From Rhizobium sp. ASV20 (GTDB lineage: Bacteria; Pseudomonadota; Alphaproteobacteria; Rhizobiales; Rhizobiaceae), in NCBI RefSeq assembly GCF_016429015.1, contig NZ_JAELTU010000013.1:1-64000 (forward strand): a DNA stretch of 64,000 nucleotides. The letters run 5' to 3'. How positions within the stretch are numbered: the stretch's first letter is position 1; every line of letters begins with the position of its first letter. The position numbers were made by a program, and so were the translations under genes. The notes beneath the pieces are model-generated. The model did not search any database. It was not told where the DNA came from and worked only from the letters and a program-made list of their open reading frames with translations. Positions 49,381 to 59,367 of this stretch are shown in pieces.

Positions 49381-49671
49381 TCAATCGTCGTTGGTCGCAT
49401 TCAGGTTTTCGGGCCGAATGCCGTCATTCTCAGACCAATGTTTGAAACGGATACCGGCGCCGCCGGTTCCGTCACTGCCGCCGGCCAGAAAAACGATGCC
49501 GTGGTTTTCCAAGGCGGCTCGAAGGGCTGCAAGCGCCTTCATATCCTTGGAATTAAGGTCCATTTCCAGCGCTTCGACCGACGAGATCGGGAGCTTGCTT
49601 TCGCTGGCGAGCGTTTCCACCGTCAGTCCGAGCATGGCGCGGGCACCGCGCAATTGTGCTGATGTGATCAT
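49381..49671 (-). CDS. Small XRE-type HTH protein
   Basis: This is 96 residues. Residues 5-40 (AQLRGARAMLGLTVETLASE, SKLPISSVEALEMD) form an HTH of the XRE type, followed by a helix (KALAALRAALENHGIVFLAG) and an acidic C-terminal tail. Proteins like this regulate cell-envelope or metabolic genes in rhizobia; its target is unknown. Confidence 0.7.
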   Translation of the reverse strand: MITSAQLRGARAMLGLTVETLASESKLPISSVEALEMDLNSKDMKALAALRAALENHGIVFLAGGSDGTGGAGIRFKHWSENDGIRPENLNATNDD

Positions 49672-49733
49672 GCTTGAATTCTACCGTATAAGCTTGAAAA
49701 CCGGAACCGATTTCCGATGAAAATCATGCGAGC

Positions 49734-50945
49734 CTAAAATGCCGCGGCATTCTGGGGCCTGATGTGTTCAGGCCTCGCAAGCGGAGCAGGGACGGGGTAG
49801 CCAAGCAGGTCATAGTAAATCTGCTCGGTGGCATCGGCCATGCCGGCGAGGGTGTAGCCATCCTTGCGGCTGCGCGCCTCGGCGGTGAGGTTTGCAAGCA
49901 GCCTGGGGTCGGCAAGGCGCCTCATAGCGCCGGCCAATTCCTCCGGATCGTCGCTATTGGGTACGATATAACCGTTCTTGCCATGCTCGAGGACCGTGCG
50001 CGCACCGCCGACATCGGCCAGCAATAATGGTTTGCCTGCCGCTGCAGCTTCGAGCATCACATAGGACATCGCCTCGTAGCGGCTTGGCATGACGACAACA
50101 TCGAAGGCCTCGATCGCCGTTACTCCCGGTATGCTGCCGTCGAGATAGACGCGGTTTTCCAGACCTGCTGACCTGATCATATCGGTGATGGCATTCGCCA
50201 ACTCCCCGGCGCCGATCATGAGCAAATGCGCGTGCGGCATTTCGCTGGCGATCCGGATGAAGGCCTCGACCAGCCGCTCGGGCGCCTTTTGGTGGGTCAT
50301 TCTGCCGACGAAGCCGAAAAGCAGTGCATCCGGGGGGATGCCGTATCGTTTGCGGATGGCGGCGCGCTGGCTGTTCGGCGGCGCGTTGACGCCATTGACG
50401 ACGATGCGCAGCCGGTCTTCGGAGATGCCGAGCGACAAGGCATGATTATATTCGTCACGCGACACGCAGATTAGCTGATCCGTCAGCCAATTGCCGAGCA
50501 GGCGTTCGATGCCGCCATAGATCAACCGGCCTTTTGAGCCGAGCGTTGGGTCCATGGTGCGAAAGGCATGCGGCGTATAGAGAACGGGGATGTGTTTTCC
50601 CGGCAAGCGTAGCCGGGTCAGCGCACCGGCCTTCGAGCTGTGACCGTGGATCAGGTCGAACGGACCTTGCTCCGAGGCGATCTTTCGCAAATGTCTCCAT
50701 GCGGTGATATCCCATGGGCCTGGCGAACGCCGCATGGAGACCGGAACGACCCGATCGAGGCCGATGCCTTCCAGTTCCCCAACGAAGGCAGGCTCGGCGC
50801 GCACCGGCGAATAAACGGCAGTCACCGAATGGCCGCGATGCTGCATCGCCCGGCACAGGTCGAGGAAATGCCGCCCGGAGCCGCCACCGCTCGGCTCGAG
50901 GACCTGCAGCATCGACAGACGCTTGATGCTGGTGCGGATATTCAA
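49734..50945 (-). CDS. Glycosyltransferase family 4
   Basis: This is 403 residues. N-domain landmarks are LEPSGGGSGRHFLDLCRAM and IHGHSSKAGALTRL; the C-domain has GFVGRMTHQKAPERLVEAF, SIPGVTAIEAFDVVVMPSRY and the EX7E pair in YEAMSYVMLEA. It transfers an activated sugar to a lipid-linked oligosaccharide on the cytoplasmic side. It ends the operon started by the ligase and sugar-transferase genes, with a 4-bp ATGA overlap. Confidence 0.88.
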   Translation of the reverse strand: MNIRTSIKRLSMLQVLEPSGGGSGRHFLDLCRAMQHRGHSVTAVYSPVRAEPAFVGELEGIGLDRVVPVSMRRSPGPWDITAWRHLRKIASEQGPFDLIHGHSSKAGALTRLRLPGKHIPVLYTPHAFRTMDPTLGSKGRLIYGGIERLLGNWLTDQLICVSRDEYNHALSLGISEDRLRIVVNGVNAPPNSQRAAIRKRYGIPPDALLFGFVGRMTHQKAPERLVEAFIRIASEMPHAHLLMIGAGELANAITDMIRSAGLENRVYLDGSIPGVTAIEAFDVVVMPSRYEAMSYVMLEAAAAGKPLLLADVGGARTVLEHGKNGYIVPNSDDPEELAGAMRRLADPRLLANLTAEARSRKDGYTLAGMADATEQIYYDLLGYPVPAPLARPEHIRPQNAAAF

Positions 50946-52204
50946 GGCGCAGCCTCCTTTCCGCTCAAGCCACGCTGATGCTTGTACTCGAGGGCGCCGC
51001 AGCCCCAGACGATGCCGATCAACATGTAGAAATGGCGCCAGTGGTCGGTATCGATGACGTTGCCGATGCCGACATGGCCGAGAATGACGATCCAGGCGAT
51101 CATCAGGAAAGGCTGCCAGGGCCGTTCCCTCAGAAGGTTGCGGAAGCCGATATAGATGGTCCAGCTGATCATGCTGACCCAGCAGAAGAAGCCGAGCCAG
51201 CCATAGGTGGTCAGCGTTTTCAACCAGGTATTGTGCTCGTCTTCCTCAAACATGTGACCGAAGACCAGCGGTCCCATACCGAAAGGCCGCTCCATCGACA
51301 TGGCAAAACCGACGCTATGGCGCTCGAAGCGGCCGAGATGCCTGCCGTCATAGCTCTGAACGAGTTGGGCGCGGATGGTGAACAGGTCGCTGACCTGCGG
51401 AAACTGCAGCGCGATGACGAGCAGCACGACCATGAGGATGATTGCCGCCAGCGCTATGACTAGGATGCGCAGCCGGAACTTGTTGCTGCGATGCTTCAAC
51501 AACATGCAGAAGATCAGCATCATCGATGTGAAGGCAAACAGCCCCCAAGCCGCACGCGAGAATGAAAGGAAGACGGCAAAGGCGAGAACGAGGAGGCATA
51601 CGATCCTGATCGGCGCCTTTTTCAAGTCGCCGATCAGCAACCCATGCATCAGATAGAGGCTGGGCGCGGCCAGATAGGGGCCAAAGACGTTCGGATCCTG
51701 GAAGGCGCCCATGGCACGATCGTAACGCGTGAAAATATCGAAACCCGGGACGGCATGGAAATAGCCGAGAATACCCAGGCTGGCGGTAATCAATGCGGCC
51801 ACAACCCAGGTATTGAAGATCAGTTTCAACCGCTTCTGATTGTCTTCGATAATCGCGGCGTAGAAGACGGAGCTCAGCGCAAGAAAAGTGGAAACGGCAA
51901 TATAGATCGGACCGTCGAGATGATTGCTGGCCTGGAGATTACGCATCTGCGTGATCGAGAGCATGCCGCCGATATTGAAGACCAGGAACAGCACCAGCAG
52001 CGGCGCGACGCTGCGGGATATCTTCAGGCCGAGAATGAACCAGGAGCCGATGAGAAAGGCGAGCCACAGCTCATAGGGCGCGGGTTCCGCGATCACGAAG
52101 CCCGACAGCAGCACACCCAAAGCGACGCAGGCCGTACCGACCATTCGCAACGCAGTAAATTGCGGCTGGGCAACGCCGGAAGGTGGTAGCTCGATCGCGG
52201 TCAA
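50942..52204 (-). CDS. O-antigen ligase/polymerase-type membrane protein
   Basis: This is 420 residues with about ten hydrophobic segments: for example MVGTACVALGVLLSGFVIAE, ALITASLGILGYFHAV, FGPYLAAPSLYLMHGLLIG, RILVIALAAIILMVVLLVIA and WLGFFCWVSMISWTIYIG. A large periplasmic loop holds GPLVFGHMFEEDEHNTWLKT, with the conserved Arg/His of the Wzy_C family (AHN or HNTW). It polymerises or ligates exopolysaccharide repeat units. Overlaps by 4 bp on both sides. Confidence 0.83.
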   Translation of the reverse strand: MTAIELPPSGVAQPQFTALRMVGTACVALGVLLSGFVIAEPAPYELWLAFLIGSWFILGLKISRSVAPLLVLFLVFNIGGMLSITQMRNLQASNHLDGPIYIAVSTFLALSSVFYAAIIEDNQKRLKLIFNTWVVAALITASLGILGYFHAVPGFDIFTRYDRAMGAFQDPNVFGPYLAAPSLYLMHGLLIGDLKKAPIRIVCLLVLAFAVFLSFSRAAWGLFAFTSMMLIFCMLLKHRSNKFRLRILVIALAAIILMVVLLVIALQFPQVSDLFTIRAQLVQSYDGRHLGRFERHSVGFAMSMERPFGMGPLVFGHMFEEDEHNTWLKTLTTYGWLGFFCWVSMISWTIYIGFRNLLRERPWQPFLMIAWIVILGHVGIGNVIDTDHWRHFYMLIGIVWGCGALEYKHQRGLSGKEAAP

Positions 52205-53763
52205 TAGGCATTTTCCGTGTTGAGCAGACTGAACGGCGTCTTGAACAGGATCTTGAGATCGAACAGGAGCGACCAGTTTTCGATGTAGTAAAGATCATAG
52301 GCCGTACGGAACTTGATCTTGTCGTCGCTGTCGATCTCGCCACGCCAGCCGTTGATCTGAGCCCAGCCGGTCACGCCGGGCTTGACGCGATGGCGCGCGA
52401 AATAGCCTTCGACGACGTCGGCGTAGGTGCGGTTGTGGCTGGCGGCCAGGACGGCATGCGGTCTGGGGCCGACGAGCGAAAGGCTGCCGAGCAATACGTT
52501 GAACAGCTGCGGTAATTCGTCGATGGATGTCCTGCGCAGGAAGCGTCCGACAGGCGTCACGCGCGGGTCGTTCTTGGTGACGGCATTGCGCGCCGTTGGA
52601 TCGCTCATATGCGTATACATCGAGCGGAATTTGAAGACGTTGATGATCTCGTTGTTGAAGCCGTGACGCTTCTGCATGAAGAGGATCGGTCCCTTCGACG
52701 TTACCTTCACGGCTATCGCGGCTCCAAGCATGATCGGCCAGAGCAGGACAAGCGCGAACAGGCTGAAGAAGATGTCGAAGATGCGCTTGGCGACGCCGTC
52801 CCAATCGCGGATCGGCTTGTTGAAGATATCGAGCATGGGCACTGCGCCGACATGTGAATAGGCACGCGGCCGGAAACGCAGCTTGTTGGCATGCGCGGCC
52901 AGGCGAATGTCCACCGGCAGAACCCAGAGCATCTTCAGCAGCTGCAGGATACGATCTTCAGCGCTGCTCGGAAGAGAAATGATCAGCATATCCACCCGCG
53001 CCAGCCGGGCGAATTCGACCAGCTCCGGAACCGTTCCGAGCTTCGGATAGCCAGCGACCATCACCGGCGAACGCTTCTCGCCACGGTCGTCGAAGATGCC
53101 GCAGATGCGGATGTCGTTGTCGGGCTGGTGTTCGAGCGCGCGGATAAGCTCCTTGGCTGGCTCACCGCCGCCGACGATCACCGCGCGTCGTTCCATGATG
53201 CCATTGCGAGCCCAGTTGCGGATGCCATAGGCGAAAAGGAGCCGTGCGACGAGAAGGAATGCAGCTCCGGACGCAAGCCAAGCGCCGAGGAGTGGCAGGG
53301 AATAGATGTCGCCAAGGCCGAAAGGAACGAGGGTCAGAGCCATTATGCCGAAAGCGACAATCCACGGGCCCAAAATCCGGTGAAGAAAGTGATGAGGCGA
53401 GCGAAGGATCGGTATCTGGTAGGCATCGGCCACCTGCATGAATGCGATGGCAAGGCCGCTTACCGCAATGGTCACCGCAGCTCTCGAAAGAAGGGGGTGC
53501 GAGCTGGGCGCAGTGCCGAAAAACAGAAGCGCCAGTCCGACCGCGAGCAGCGACAGAAATTCGAACAGCCGATACTGGCCGATGATAATCGCCGGCGTCT
53601 GATTGGTTTCGCGAAATTGCTCGGCGATCTGTCGCGCATAGGGATTGAGCTCATTGCTCGGACGATCGCTATCAGCCTCTTCGACACCGCGGGTGCGGAT
53701 TTCCGAAGCCTGCTTGCGAATGTTGTCTAAGTTAAATTGTTCGGACTTTTCGCTAGTGTTCAT
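52201..53763 (-). CDS. Undecaprenyl-phosphate hexose-1-P transferase
   Basis: This is 520 residues. A cluster of four hydrophobic spans (about 60-160) and a CoA-binding-like domain ([19 protein letters not shown]) are followed by the polyprenyl-phosphate sugar transferase domain: [50 protein letters not shown] and VGPRPH. This is the WcaJ/PssA/ExoY type that starts repeat-unit synthesis on undecaprenyl phosphate. It is the first gene of the three-gene operon reading leftward. Confidence 0.9.
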   Translation of the reverse strand: MNTSEKSEQFNLDNIRKQASEIRTRGVEEADSDRPSNELNPYARQIAEQFRETNQTPAIIIGQYRLFEFLSLLAVGLALLFFGTAPSSHPLLSRAAVTIAVSGLAIAFMQVADAYQIPILRSPHHFLHRILGPWIVAFGIMALTLVPFGLGDIYSLPLLGAWLASGAAFLLVARLLFAYGIRNWARNGIMERRAVIVGGGEPAKELIRALEHQPDNDIRICGIFDDRGEKRSPVMVAGYPKLGTVPELVEFARLARVDMLIISLPSSAEDRILQLLKMLWVLPVDIRLAAHANKLRFRPRAYSHVGAVPMLDIFNKPIRDWDGVAKRIFDIFFSLFALVLLWPIMLGAAIAVKVTSKGPILFMQKRHGFNNEIINVFKFRSMYTHMSDPTARNAVTKNDPRVTPVGRFLRRTSIDELPQLFNVLLGSLSLVGPRPHAVLAASHNRTYADVVEGYFARHRVKPGVTGWAQINGWRGEIDSDDKIKFRTAYDLYYIENWSLLFDLKILFKTPFSLLNTENAY

Positions 53764-53839
53764 GGCAACTTATCCGGTCGTTACCGGAGAAGGCCTAGCA
53801 GATATCAGCTAAGAAACACTTACAACACCTGCTTGTATT

Positions 53840-54985
53840 CTAATGTTTGTCACCGGAACCAAGTATATTTTGGTACAGCTGCAAAGTATCCCGAGCCATC
53901 ACCGGCGCCGAAAATTTTTGGCGGATTGTCTCGATATCGGGCATGTGGCGGTTGCCCCAGTCCTGTTCTGTAATGGCCTCGGTCATAACGCGGGACAGGT
54001 CGTCGGCATCTTCGGGTTTGGCGAGCGCGGCGCTATTTTCTCCGAGTGCTTCCGGGATGCCGCCGACGCGCGAAGCAATGACGGTCTTTCCCGCCGCCAG
54101 CGCTTCCAGAACGATGTAGGGCATTGCCTCTGCACGCGAGGGAACGACAATGTTCTGCGAGACCGTGAAGGCCTCCTGCACGCGCATGGCCGGCAACATG
54201 CCGATGCGGTGGCCAAGGCCGCGCTCGATCATCATGCGGTGGTATTTGTCCCTGTCCGGCCCATCGCCGATCATCAGGGCTGAAAGCGGTCTGCCGATCC
54301 GCCGCTCCGTCTTTGCGAAGGCCTCGACGAACAGATCCGGACCTTTGAGATCCCGCAGCATGCCGATGTAGACAAAATGCACGGAGTCCGATCGTGTGGG
54401 GATAGAGCGGAAATCACGCTCGCTAATGCCGTTATAAATCAGCACCGATCGTGTGCGCGGCTTGCCGATCTTTTTCTCATAGGCGAGCCGCTCGAAGTCG
54501 CAGATGAAAATCAGGCCATCGGTGAGAAATTCCAGCATTCGCTCTAGGCTGTGCACCAGCAAGCCCTGCAGCGAACCGCGAGAAAAGTGCAGGCTACCGC
54601 CATGCGCAGTGTAGAGGCGGGCAATGCGATACCTGTTAACCCGCAGTATCGAGCCGAGAACGCGCGCAAGCAGGCCGCCCTTGGCGCCGTGCCCGTGCAG
54701 CACATCCGGCCGCAAACTCTTGATTTTCCGGTAGCTGTTCCAAAGCGTCGACGCATCGGACAGGCTGATCTGACGCCGGATCGGCAGTCGGACGACGCCG
54801 AGCGCGAGAAAGGGCAGGATGTCATCGAACAGATGATCCTCGTGCTCTCCTCCGGTCAGACTGTCGCAAAGGATGCCGACTTCATGTCCCGCCTTGCTTT
54901 GTTCCTCTGCCAGGTCCCGGACATGGCGGAAGACCCCGCCGACGGGCGATCTGAAACAGTGAAGGATGCGCAGCGGTTTTGCCAT
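53840..54985 (-). CDS. Glycosyltransferase family 4
   Basis: This is 381 residues. N-domain: RILHCFRSPVGGVFRHVRDL, and LHGHGAKGGLLARVLG. C-domain: YIGMLRDLKGPDLFVEAFA, MIGDGPDRDKYHRMM and PSRAEAMPYIVLEALAAGK with the EX7E motif. It follows the exporter gene with 12 bases between and precedes the sugar-transferase operon with a 76-base gap that may contain a promoter. Confidence 0.87.
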   Translation of the reverse strand: MAKPLRILHCFRSPVGGVFRHVRDLAEEQSKAGHEVGILCDSLTGGEHEDHLFDDILPFLALGVVRLPIRRQISLSDASTLWNSYRKIKSLRPDVLHGHGAKGGLLARVLGSILRVNRYRIARLYTAHGGSLHFSRGSLQGLLVHSLERMLEFLTDGLIFICDFERLAYEKKIGKPRTRSVLIYNGISERDFRSIPTRSDSVHFVYIGMLRDLKGPDLFVEAFAKTERRIGRPLSALMIGDGPDRDKYHRMMIERGLGHRIGMLPAMRVQEAFTVSQNIVVPSRAEAMPYIVLEALAAGKTVIASRVGGIPEALGENSAALAKPEDADDLSRVMTEAITEQDWGNRHMPDIETIRQKFSAPVMARDTLQLYQNILGSGDKH

Positions 54986-54997
54986 GAGTGAGCGCGG

Positions 54998-55573
54998 TTA
55001 GAACAACCGCTCTCTGACATAGATCGTATCGCCAGCGAGCACCGGATCGGAGATACCGACACGGCCCGTCATGACGTGGCCGTTGATCTTGCGCGTGACG
55101 TCCGCGTTGGATTGATTGGCGCGGCTGCTGAAGCCGCCGGCAACCGCGATGGCATTTTGAACGGTCATGCCCGGTACGTAGGAATATTGGCCCGGCTGAC
55201 CGACTTCGCCCATGATGTAGACCGAGCGATAGCGATCGACATCGATCGAGACGTCGGGATCGCGAATGTAGCCCTGCCGCAGCTTCTGAGCGATCTGGCC
55301 AGAGAGTTGCTGGAGGGTCCTGCCGCGGGCCGTGACCTGACCGATCAGCGGAAATGCGATGTAGCCAGCCTGATCGACCGTATAGGTGTTGCTGAGGCCT
55401 GGCTGATCGAACACCGTTACGCGCAGCCGGTCGCCACTGTCCAAAGTATAGGGCTGGATCGTGGCCTCGCTGAACGCTTTCGGCGCAGGCTGATAGGTGT
55501 TGCAGCCGGTGAGCGCGACGCTCATGGCTAGCATGCCGAGTGCAAGGGCAATCTTTGGCTTTGCGAAGGGCAT
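54998..55573 (-). CDS. Wza-like polysaccharide export lipoprotein
   Basis: This is 191 residues with a lipobox (MSVALTGC, Cys24). The Poly_export domain begins YTLDSGDRLRVTVFDQPGLS, with YIAFPLIGQVTARGRTLQQL, followed by an SLBB-type part (VYIMGEVGQPGQYSYVPGMT) and the end GDTIYVRERLF. It is short for Wza (one SLBB domain), as is usual in the ExoF/rhizobial group. It forms the outer-membrane end of the export channel with the divergent Wzz-type gene. Confidence 0.88.
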   Translation of the reverse strand: MPFAKPKIALALGMLAMSVALTGCNTYQPAPKAFSEATIQPYTLDSGDRLRVTVFDQPGLSNTYTVDQAGYIAFPLIGQVTARGRTLQQLSGQIAQKLRQGYIRDPDVSIDVDRYRSVYIMGEVGQPGQYSYVPGMTVQNAIAVAGGFSSRANQSNADVTRKINGHVMTGRVGISDPVLAGDTIYVRERLF

Positions 55574-55767
55574 TTCGCGCTCATTAGAAAGGGAAAAGAC
55601 ACTGTCGTCGTTATCAATCCGTTAGGGTTAACGGGCGGTAAAGACCAATAGAAAAACCGGCAAAAAATTAGCGATGTCGAAAACAATGCTGCTGAAATAC
55701 TATTAACGCTTGGGTTACCATAGTCGTTTACGATTATCTCCGGCTTTCTATTACGGAGTTTTTGTAT

Positions 55768-57975
55768 ATGTCCGGTGTCAACAACACCCAGCAGGATGTA
55801 GACATCGATCTTGCGCAGCTTTTTCGCGCCGTCTGGCGGCGAAGGCTGCGGGTAGCTGCCATCACGTTGGCGGGTGCCTGTCTCGCGCTCGTCGTAGCCA
55901 AGGTCGTTTCTCCGGAATATCGCAGCGAAACTCGCATTCTGATCGAGGCGCGCGCACCTGCATTCGCAACGACATCAAGCAATGACGCCGGTTCTGCGCC
56001 GCTGCTGGACGAACTCAATATTGCCAGCCAGGTTCAAATCCTTCAGTCGGCCGACTTGATCAAGCAGGTCATTGCCAATCTCAAGCTTTACCAGAGCCCG
56101 GAATTCGATACGTCCAGTAGAGGTTCCGCGCTCTCCGATATTCTCATCAAGTTGCATCTGAAGCGCGCGCCTGCCGATAAGGCGCCGGAAGAGCGGATGT
56201 TGGATGCGTTCACCGGTCGCCTGCAGGTCTACCAGATCAACTCCTCGCGCGTGATCGGCATAAGCTTCAGCTCTCGCGATCCTGCGCTTGCGGCCAGCGT
56301 GCCGAACGCTGTCGCACAGGTCTATCTGTCGATGCAGAGCGGCGCCAAGCTCGACTCCAACAGCGAGGCAACCCGGTGGCTGGAGCCCGAGATCACCAAG
56401 CTGCGCGAGAAGGTCAGCGAAGCGGAAAAGAATGTCGCGGACTACCGATCTGCCAACGGGCTTCTGCAGACCAGCCAGAACAGCAACTTCGCCACTCAGC
56501 AGCTCTCCGATATCATCACGCAGCTCGCGCAGGTGAGGGCCGACAAGGCCAATGCCGAAGCGCGCGCTCAGGCTGTGCGCAATGCGCTCTCGAGCGGTCG
56601 CTCGATTGATACGCTTTCCGACGTTTCCGGATCCCTGGCCATTCAGCGGCTGAAGGCGACGGAGTCCAGCCTGGAATCGCAGATATCGGACCTCTCCACG
56701 ACTCTGATGGATGGCCATCCGCGCCTGAAGAGCCTCAGGGCACAGCTTGCCGATAGCCGTCAGCAAATCAGCCGGGAAACACAGAGGATACTCGCCGGTA
56801 TCGACAACGAAGCCAAGCTTGCGCAGTTGCGTGAGCAGCAATTGGTGGCGCAGTCGAATACGCTGAAGGCCGCAAGCGCCAAGGCAGGCGAGGACGAAGT
56901 CGGTCTCAACGCGCTGGAGCGCGAAGCGGCAGCCGAGCGGCAATTGCTGGAGACCTATCTCGCCCGTTACCGCGAGGCTGCTTCGCGCGTCGACAAGAAT
57001 TCGAGCCCGGCCGATGCCCGTGTCGTCTCGTCGGCGGTGGAGCCGGTCGACCCTGCTTTCCCGAAGGTTGTCCCGATCGTCGTCGTATCCACTCTAGCCA
57101 CCTTCCTTTTGACCTGCATCGTCATCATGCTGGCCGAACTGTTCAGCGGTCGTGCATTGCGTCCCGTCGGACCGGCTAGCCGCGAACGGAAGACCCCGGC
57201 CAATGCCTCGGTGGCTCCTCAGGCTGATGCTGTTGCAGAGATTGTCACGATGAAGCGTGCTGGCGCGCCGGCAAGCATGCTGTCGGTGCCTGTAGACGAT
57301 ATCTTGGCTGAAAAGGCGGAAGAGGATATTGCCGGCCCAGCTCACAAGCCGAAGGAAACAGTGTCGGCCAGAGAAGACGAAGAGGATTTTTCCATCCAAT
57401 CCGTTGCCGATTATCTGATCGATAGCGGCTCGCGGCTGGCAATTGTCATATCGCCGACCGGCGATGATGGCTCCACAGCTTCGGTCATGCTGGCGCGAAC
57501 GGTTGCCGATGCGGGGCATCGCATCGTGCTGGTCGATATGACCGGAACCGGCTGCCCTTCCAAACTCATGGCTGAGCATGGCGAGCTTCCCGGTGTCACC
57601 GACCTGCTCTGCGGAGAAACCGCGTTTGCCGATACGATCCATCCGGATCGACTTTCCGACGCTCATCTCGTACCGCAAGGCATGAGCGACCTCGGGCGCG
57701 CGATGCGTGGCGCGGATCGCCTGGCTCTCATTCTTGACGCGCTCGGTTCGGCCTATGATATCGTGCTGGTGGAATGCGGCGCTGCCGAAGTTTCCGGCGT
57801 GGCGCGGCTGACGCGGAGCAAGGACACGGAAATCATTCTCTCCATGCCGGAGCCTGACGAAAAGCAGTTCATCTCCGCGATGACCGAATTCCAGAAGGCT
57901 GGCTACGAGCACATTATCCTGATGTCGGGATGGCGTGAGGAGCATGATCCGGATACGCGCCGAGACGCAGCCTGA
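55768..57975 (+). CDS. Wzz/BY-kinase-like polysaccharide co-polymerase, degenerate P-loop
   Basis: This is 735 residues from ATG 55,768, nine bases after GGAG; TTG 55,762 has poor spacing. A Wzz domain (about 15-130, with a first span near RLRVAAITLAGACLALVVAK) and long coiled coils are followed by a second span (VPIVVVSTLATFLLTCIVIM). The C-terminal 200 residues resemble a CpsD/ExoP kinase, but the P-loop region SPTGDDGSTASVML lacks the Lys, and the Tyr-rich tail is missing. It probably controls chain length and bridges to the exporter without kinase activity. It is divergent from the exporter gene. Confidence 0.85.
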   Translation: MSGVNNTQQDVDIDLAQLFRAVWRRRLRVAAITLAGACLALVVAKVVSPEYRSETRILIEARAPAFATTSSNDAGSAPLLDELNIASQVQILQSADLIKQVIANLKLYQSPEFDTSSRGSALSDILIKLHLKRAPADKAPEERMLDAFTGRLQVYQINSSRVIGISFSSRDPALAASVPNAVAQVYLSMQSGAKLDSNSEATRWLEPEITKLREKVSEAEKNVADYRSANGLLQTSQNSNFATQQLSDIITQLAQVRADKANAEARAQAVRNALSSGRSIDTLSDVSGSLAIQRLKATESSLESQISDLSTTLMDGHPRLKSLRAQLADSRQQISRETQRILAGIDNEAKLAQLREQQLVAQSNTLKAASAKAGEDEVGLNALEREAAAERQLLETYLARYREAASRVDKNSSPADARVVSSAVEPVDPAFPKVVPIVVVSTLATFLLTCIVIMLAELFSGRALRPVGPASRERKTPANASVAPQADAVAEIVTMKRAGAPASMLSVPVDDILAEKAEEDIAGPAHKPKETVSAREDEEDFSIQSVADYLIDSGSRLAIVISPTGDDGSTASVMLARTVADAGHRIVLVDMTGTGCPSKLMAEHGELPGVTDLLCGETAFADTIHPDRLSDAHLVPQGMSDLGRAMRGADRLALILDALGSAYDIVLVECGAAEVSGVARLTRSKDTEIILSMPEPDEKQFISAMTEFQKAGYEHIILMSGWREEHDPDTRRDAA

Positions 57976-59232
57976 TCAATCCTTTTCAGTCGTATCTGCG
58001 TCCGATGTCGCAGCGACATGCCGCGATCGCAGCCTTTGGATGAAGGCGTAGAGTTGCCGGTTGCCCTTGATGACCGTCTTGGCGCGTATGATGCCGCGCT
58101 GCATCGCCGCAGCGGCATGGCCCACGGCAGAAATGGGCAATAGCAGATCGTGCTGCGTGGTCTCCACCGGGCACCAGGAGCGCTTGTAGATCTGGTCTCC
58201 GATACCGAAGTCGAAGAGGGCGATCCCTTCCTTATGCAGCCGTTCTATCATCAGCCAAAATAGCAGCTCGCCGGGGCTCGCCTCGGCCACCAGTGACTCG
58301 TCGATCGAGGCGAATTGACAGATGACGTGATCGCCCTTGCGTGACAGGGCAGCGATGGCGGCTACGTGGCCTTCATGTTCGCCCTTCAGCCGCAACGCAT
58401 GCATCTGTAGCGTTGTATCGAGATTATCGCTCTCCTGCCGGCGTAGCAGTCGATGCATTGTTGTTCTTGTCGCCGCATCGGCGAAAACATCGGGAAGGCC
58501 CGCTTCCCTGAAGCGAACGGCCTTTTGTCGAAAGAATTGATCCAGCAGGGCATCCTGCTGATCGGGTGCCGCAATCAGATATTCATAACCGCCTTTGGCG
58601 TCGAGGATCCGGCTCTGGTGCTTGAACTTCTTGCGCCGCCGCTTGGCATTTACTTGTTTCAGGCTCGCTTCGAAACTCTCCAGGAATGGCAGCTGGAAGG
58701 CATGGTTCTGATTTTCCACCGCCGGCAGGGAGCCGAGCGGACTTTTGCGACCGCGCCATTCGAGGGGAACGTTGCGCAGGATTGCGAGGTCCGCCTTGCC
58801 GCGTAAAGCAGCGGCCATGGTTGCCATCTGTAAGGCGGTCAGATCGCCGTTCGGCAGAAACTCCGTGGAAAACAGGCCCGTATTGATATTGCTGTGCTGG
58901 CCTCCGATGAACTCCGCCCGCCGAATGCCACGGCTGCGGATGATTTCCAGCGGCAGGATGAAGGCGTTCCGGCCATTGATGGAGCCGCGAATAACAGCAA
59001 GTGGGCGCCTGAATGTTTCGACCCAGGGCAGGCACCAGTCATAGCTCTGGTGCAGAGATGCAAGATTGTCTTGTTCCAACGCGCGCCATTCGGCCTCGAG
59101 CGGCGCCATGCTGTCGAAGATCTCGATCGTTAGACCGTCATGTAGCGCCGATTGCGTTTGGACATACGCATTCTGCTCGCCCGCTGTGTGAACAGCGGTG
59201 ATGCCGGCGATATCTTGCTCCTGCGTCTGCAT
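57976..59232 (-). CDS. GNAT-type (BcsL/CelD-like) acyltransferase
   Basis: This is 418 residues in the PF13480-like class: MAPLEAEWRALEQDNLASLHQ, WVETFRRPLAVIRGS, PLGSLPAVENQNHAFQLPFL, FRQKAVRFREAGLPDVFADA and EGIALFDFGIGDQIYKRSWCP. Such proteins modify exopolysaccharides or cellulose-type polymers with acyl groups. It converges on the Wzz-type gene with stops adjoining. The EPS context supports a role in acylation of the exported polymer. Confidence 0.78.
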   Translation of the reverse strand: MQTQEQDIAGITAVHTAGEQNAYVQTQSALHDGLTIEIFDSMAPLEAEWRALEQDNLASLHQSYDWCLPWVETFRRPLAVIRGSINGRNAFILPLEIIRSRGIRRAEFIGGQHSNINTGLFSTEFLPNGDLTALQMATMAAALRGKADLAILRNVPLEWRGRKSPLGSLPAVENQNHAFQLPFLESFEASLKQVNAKRRRKKFKHQSRILDAKGGYEYLIAAPDQQDALLDQFFRQKAVRFREAGLPDVFADAATRTTMHRLLRRQESDNLDTTLQMHALRLKGEHEGHVAAIAALSRKGDHVICQFASIDESLVAEASPGELLFWLMIERLHKEGIALFDFGIGDQIYKRSWCPVETTQHDLLLPISAVGHAAAAMQRGIIRAKTVIKGNRQLYAFIQRLRSRHVAATSDADTTEKD

Positions 59233-59367
59233 CCGATCCTTTCCGCATTGGCGGCATTCGGACGCAGTTTCGCGGATAGCGGCTTATCTTTGACTTAAGA
59301 TGGCACGATCTGCCCGCACATCCCGTAGATCACGGTTAGCGTTACGTAAACGATCCGATCGCATCCA

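Noticed and set aside
52891..53730. Plus-strand frame of 279 codons
   Set aside because: It is antisense to the well-supported sugar-phosphate transferase gene; its Arg/His-rich sequence is not protein-like.
55975..56943. Minus-strand frame of 322 codons
   Set aside because: It is antisense to the Wzz-type coiled-coil region, with no ribosome-binding site and no domain; high GC content keeps the frame open.
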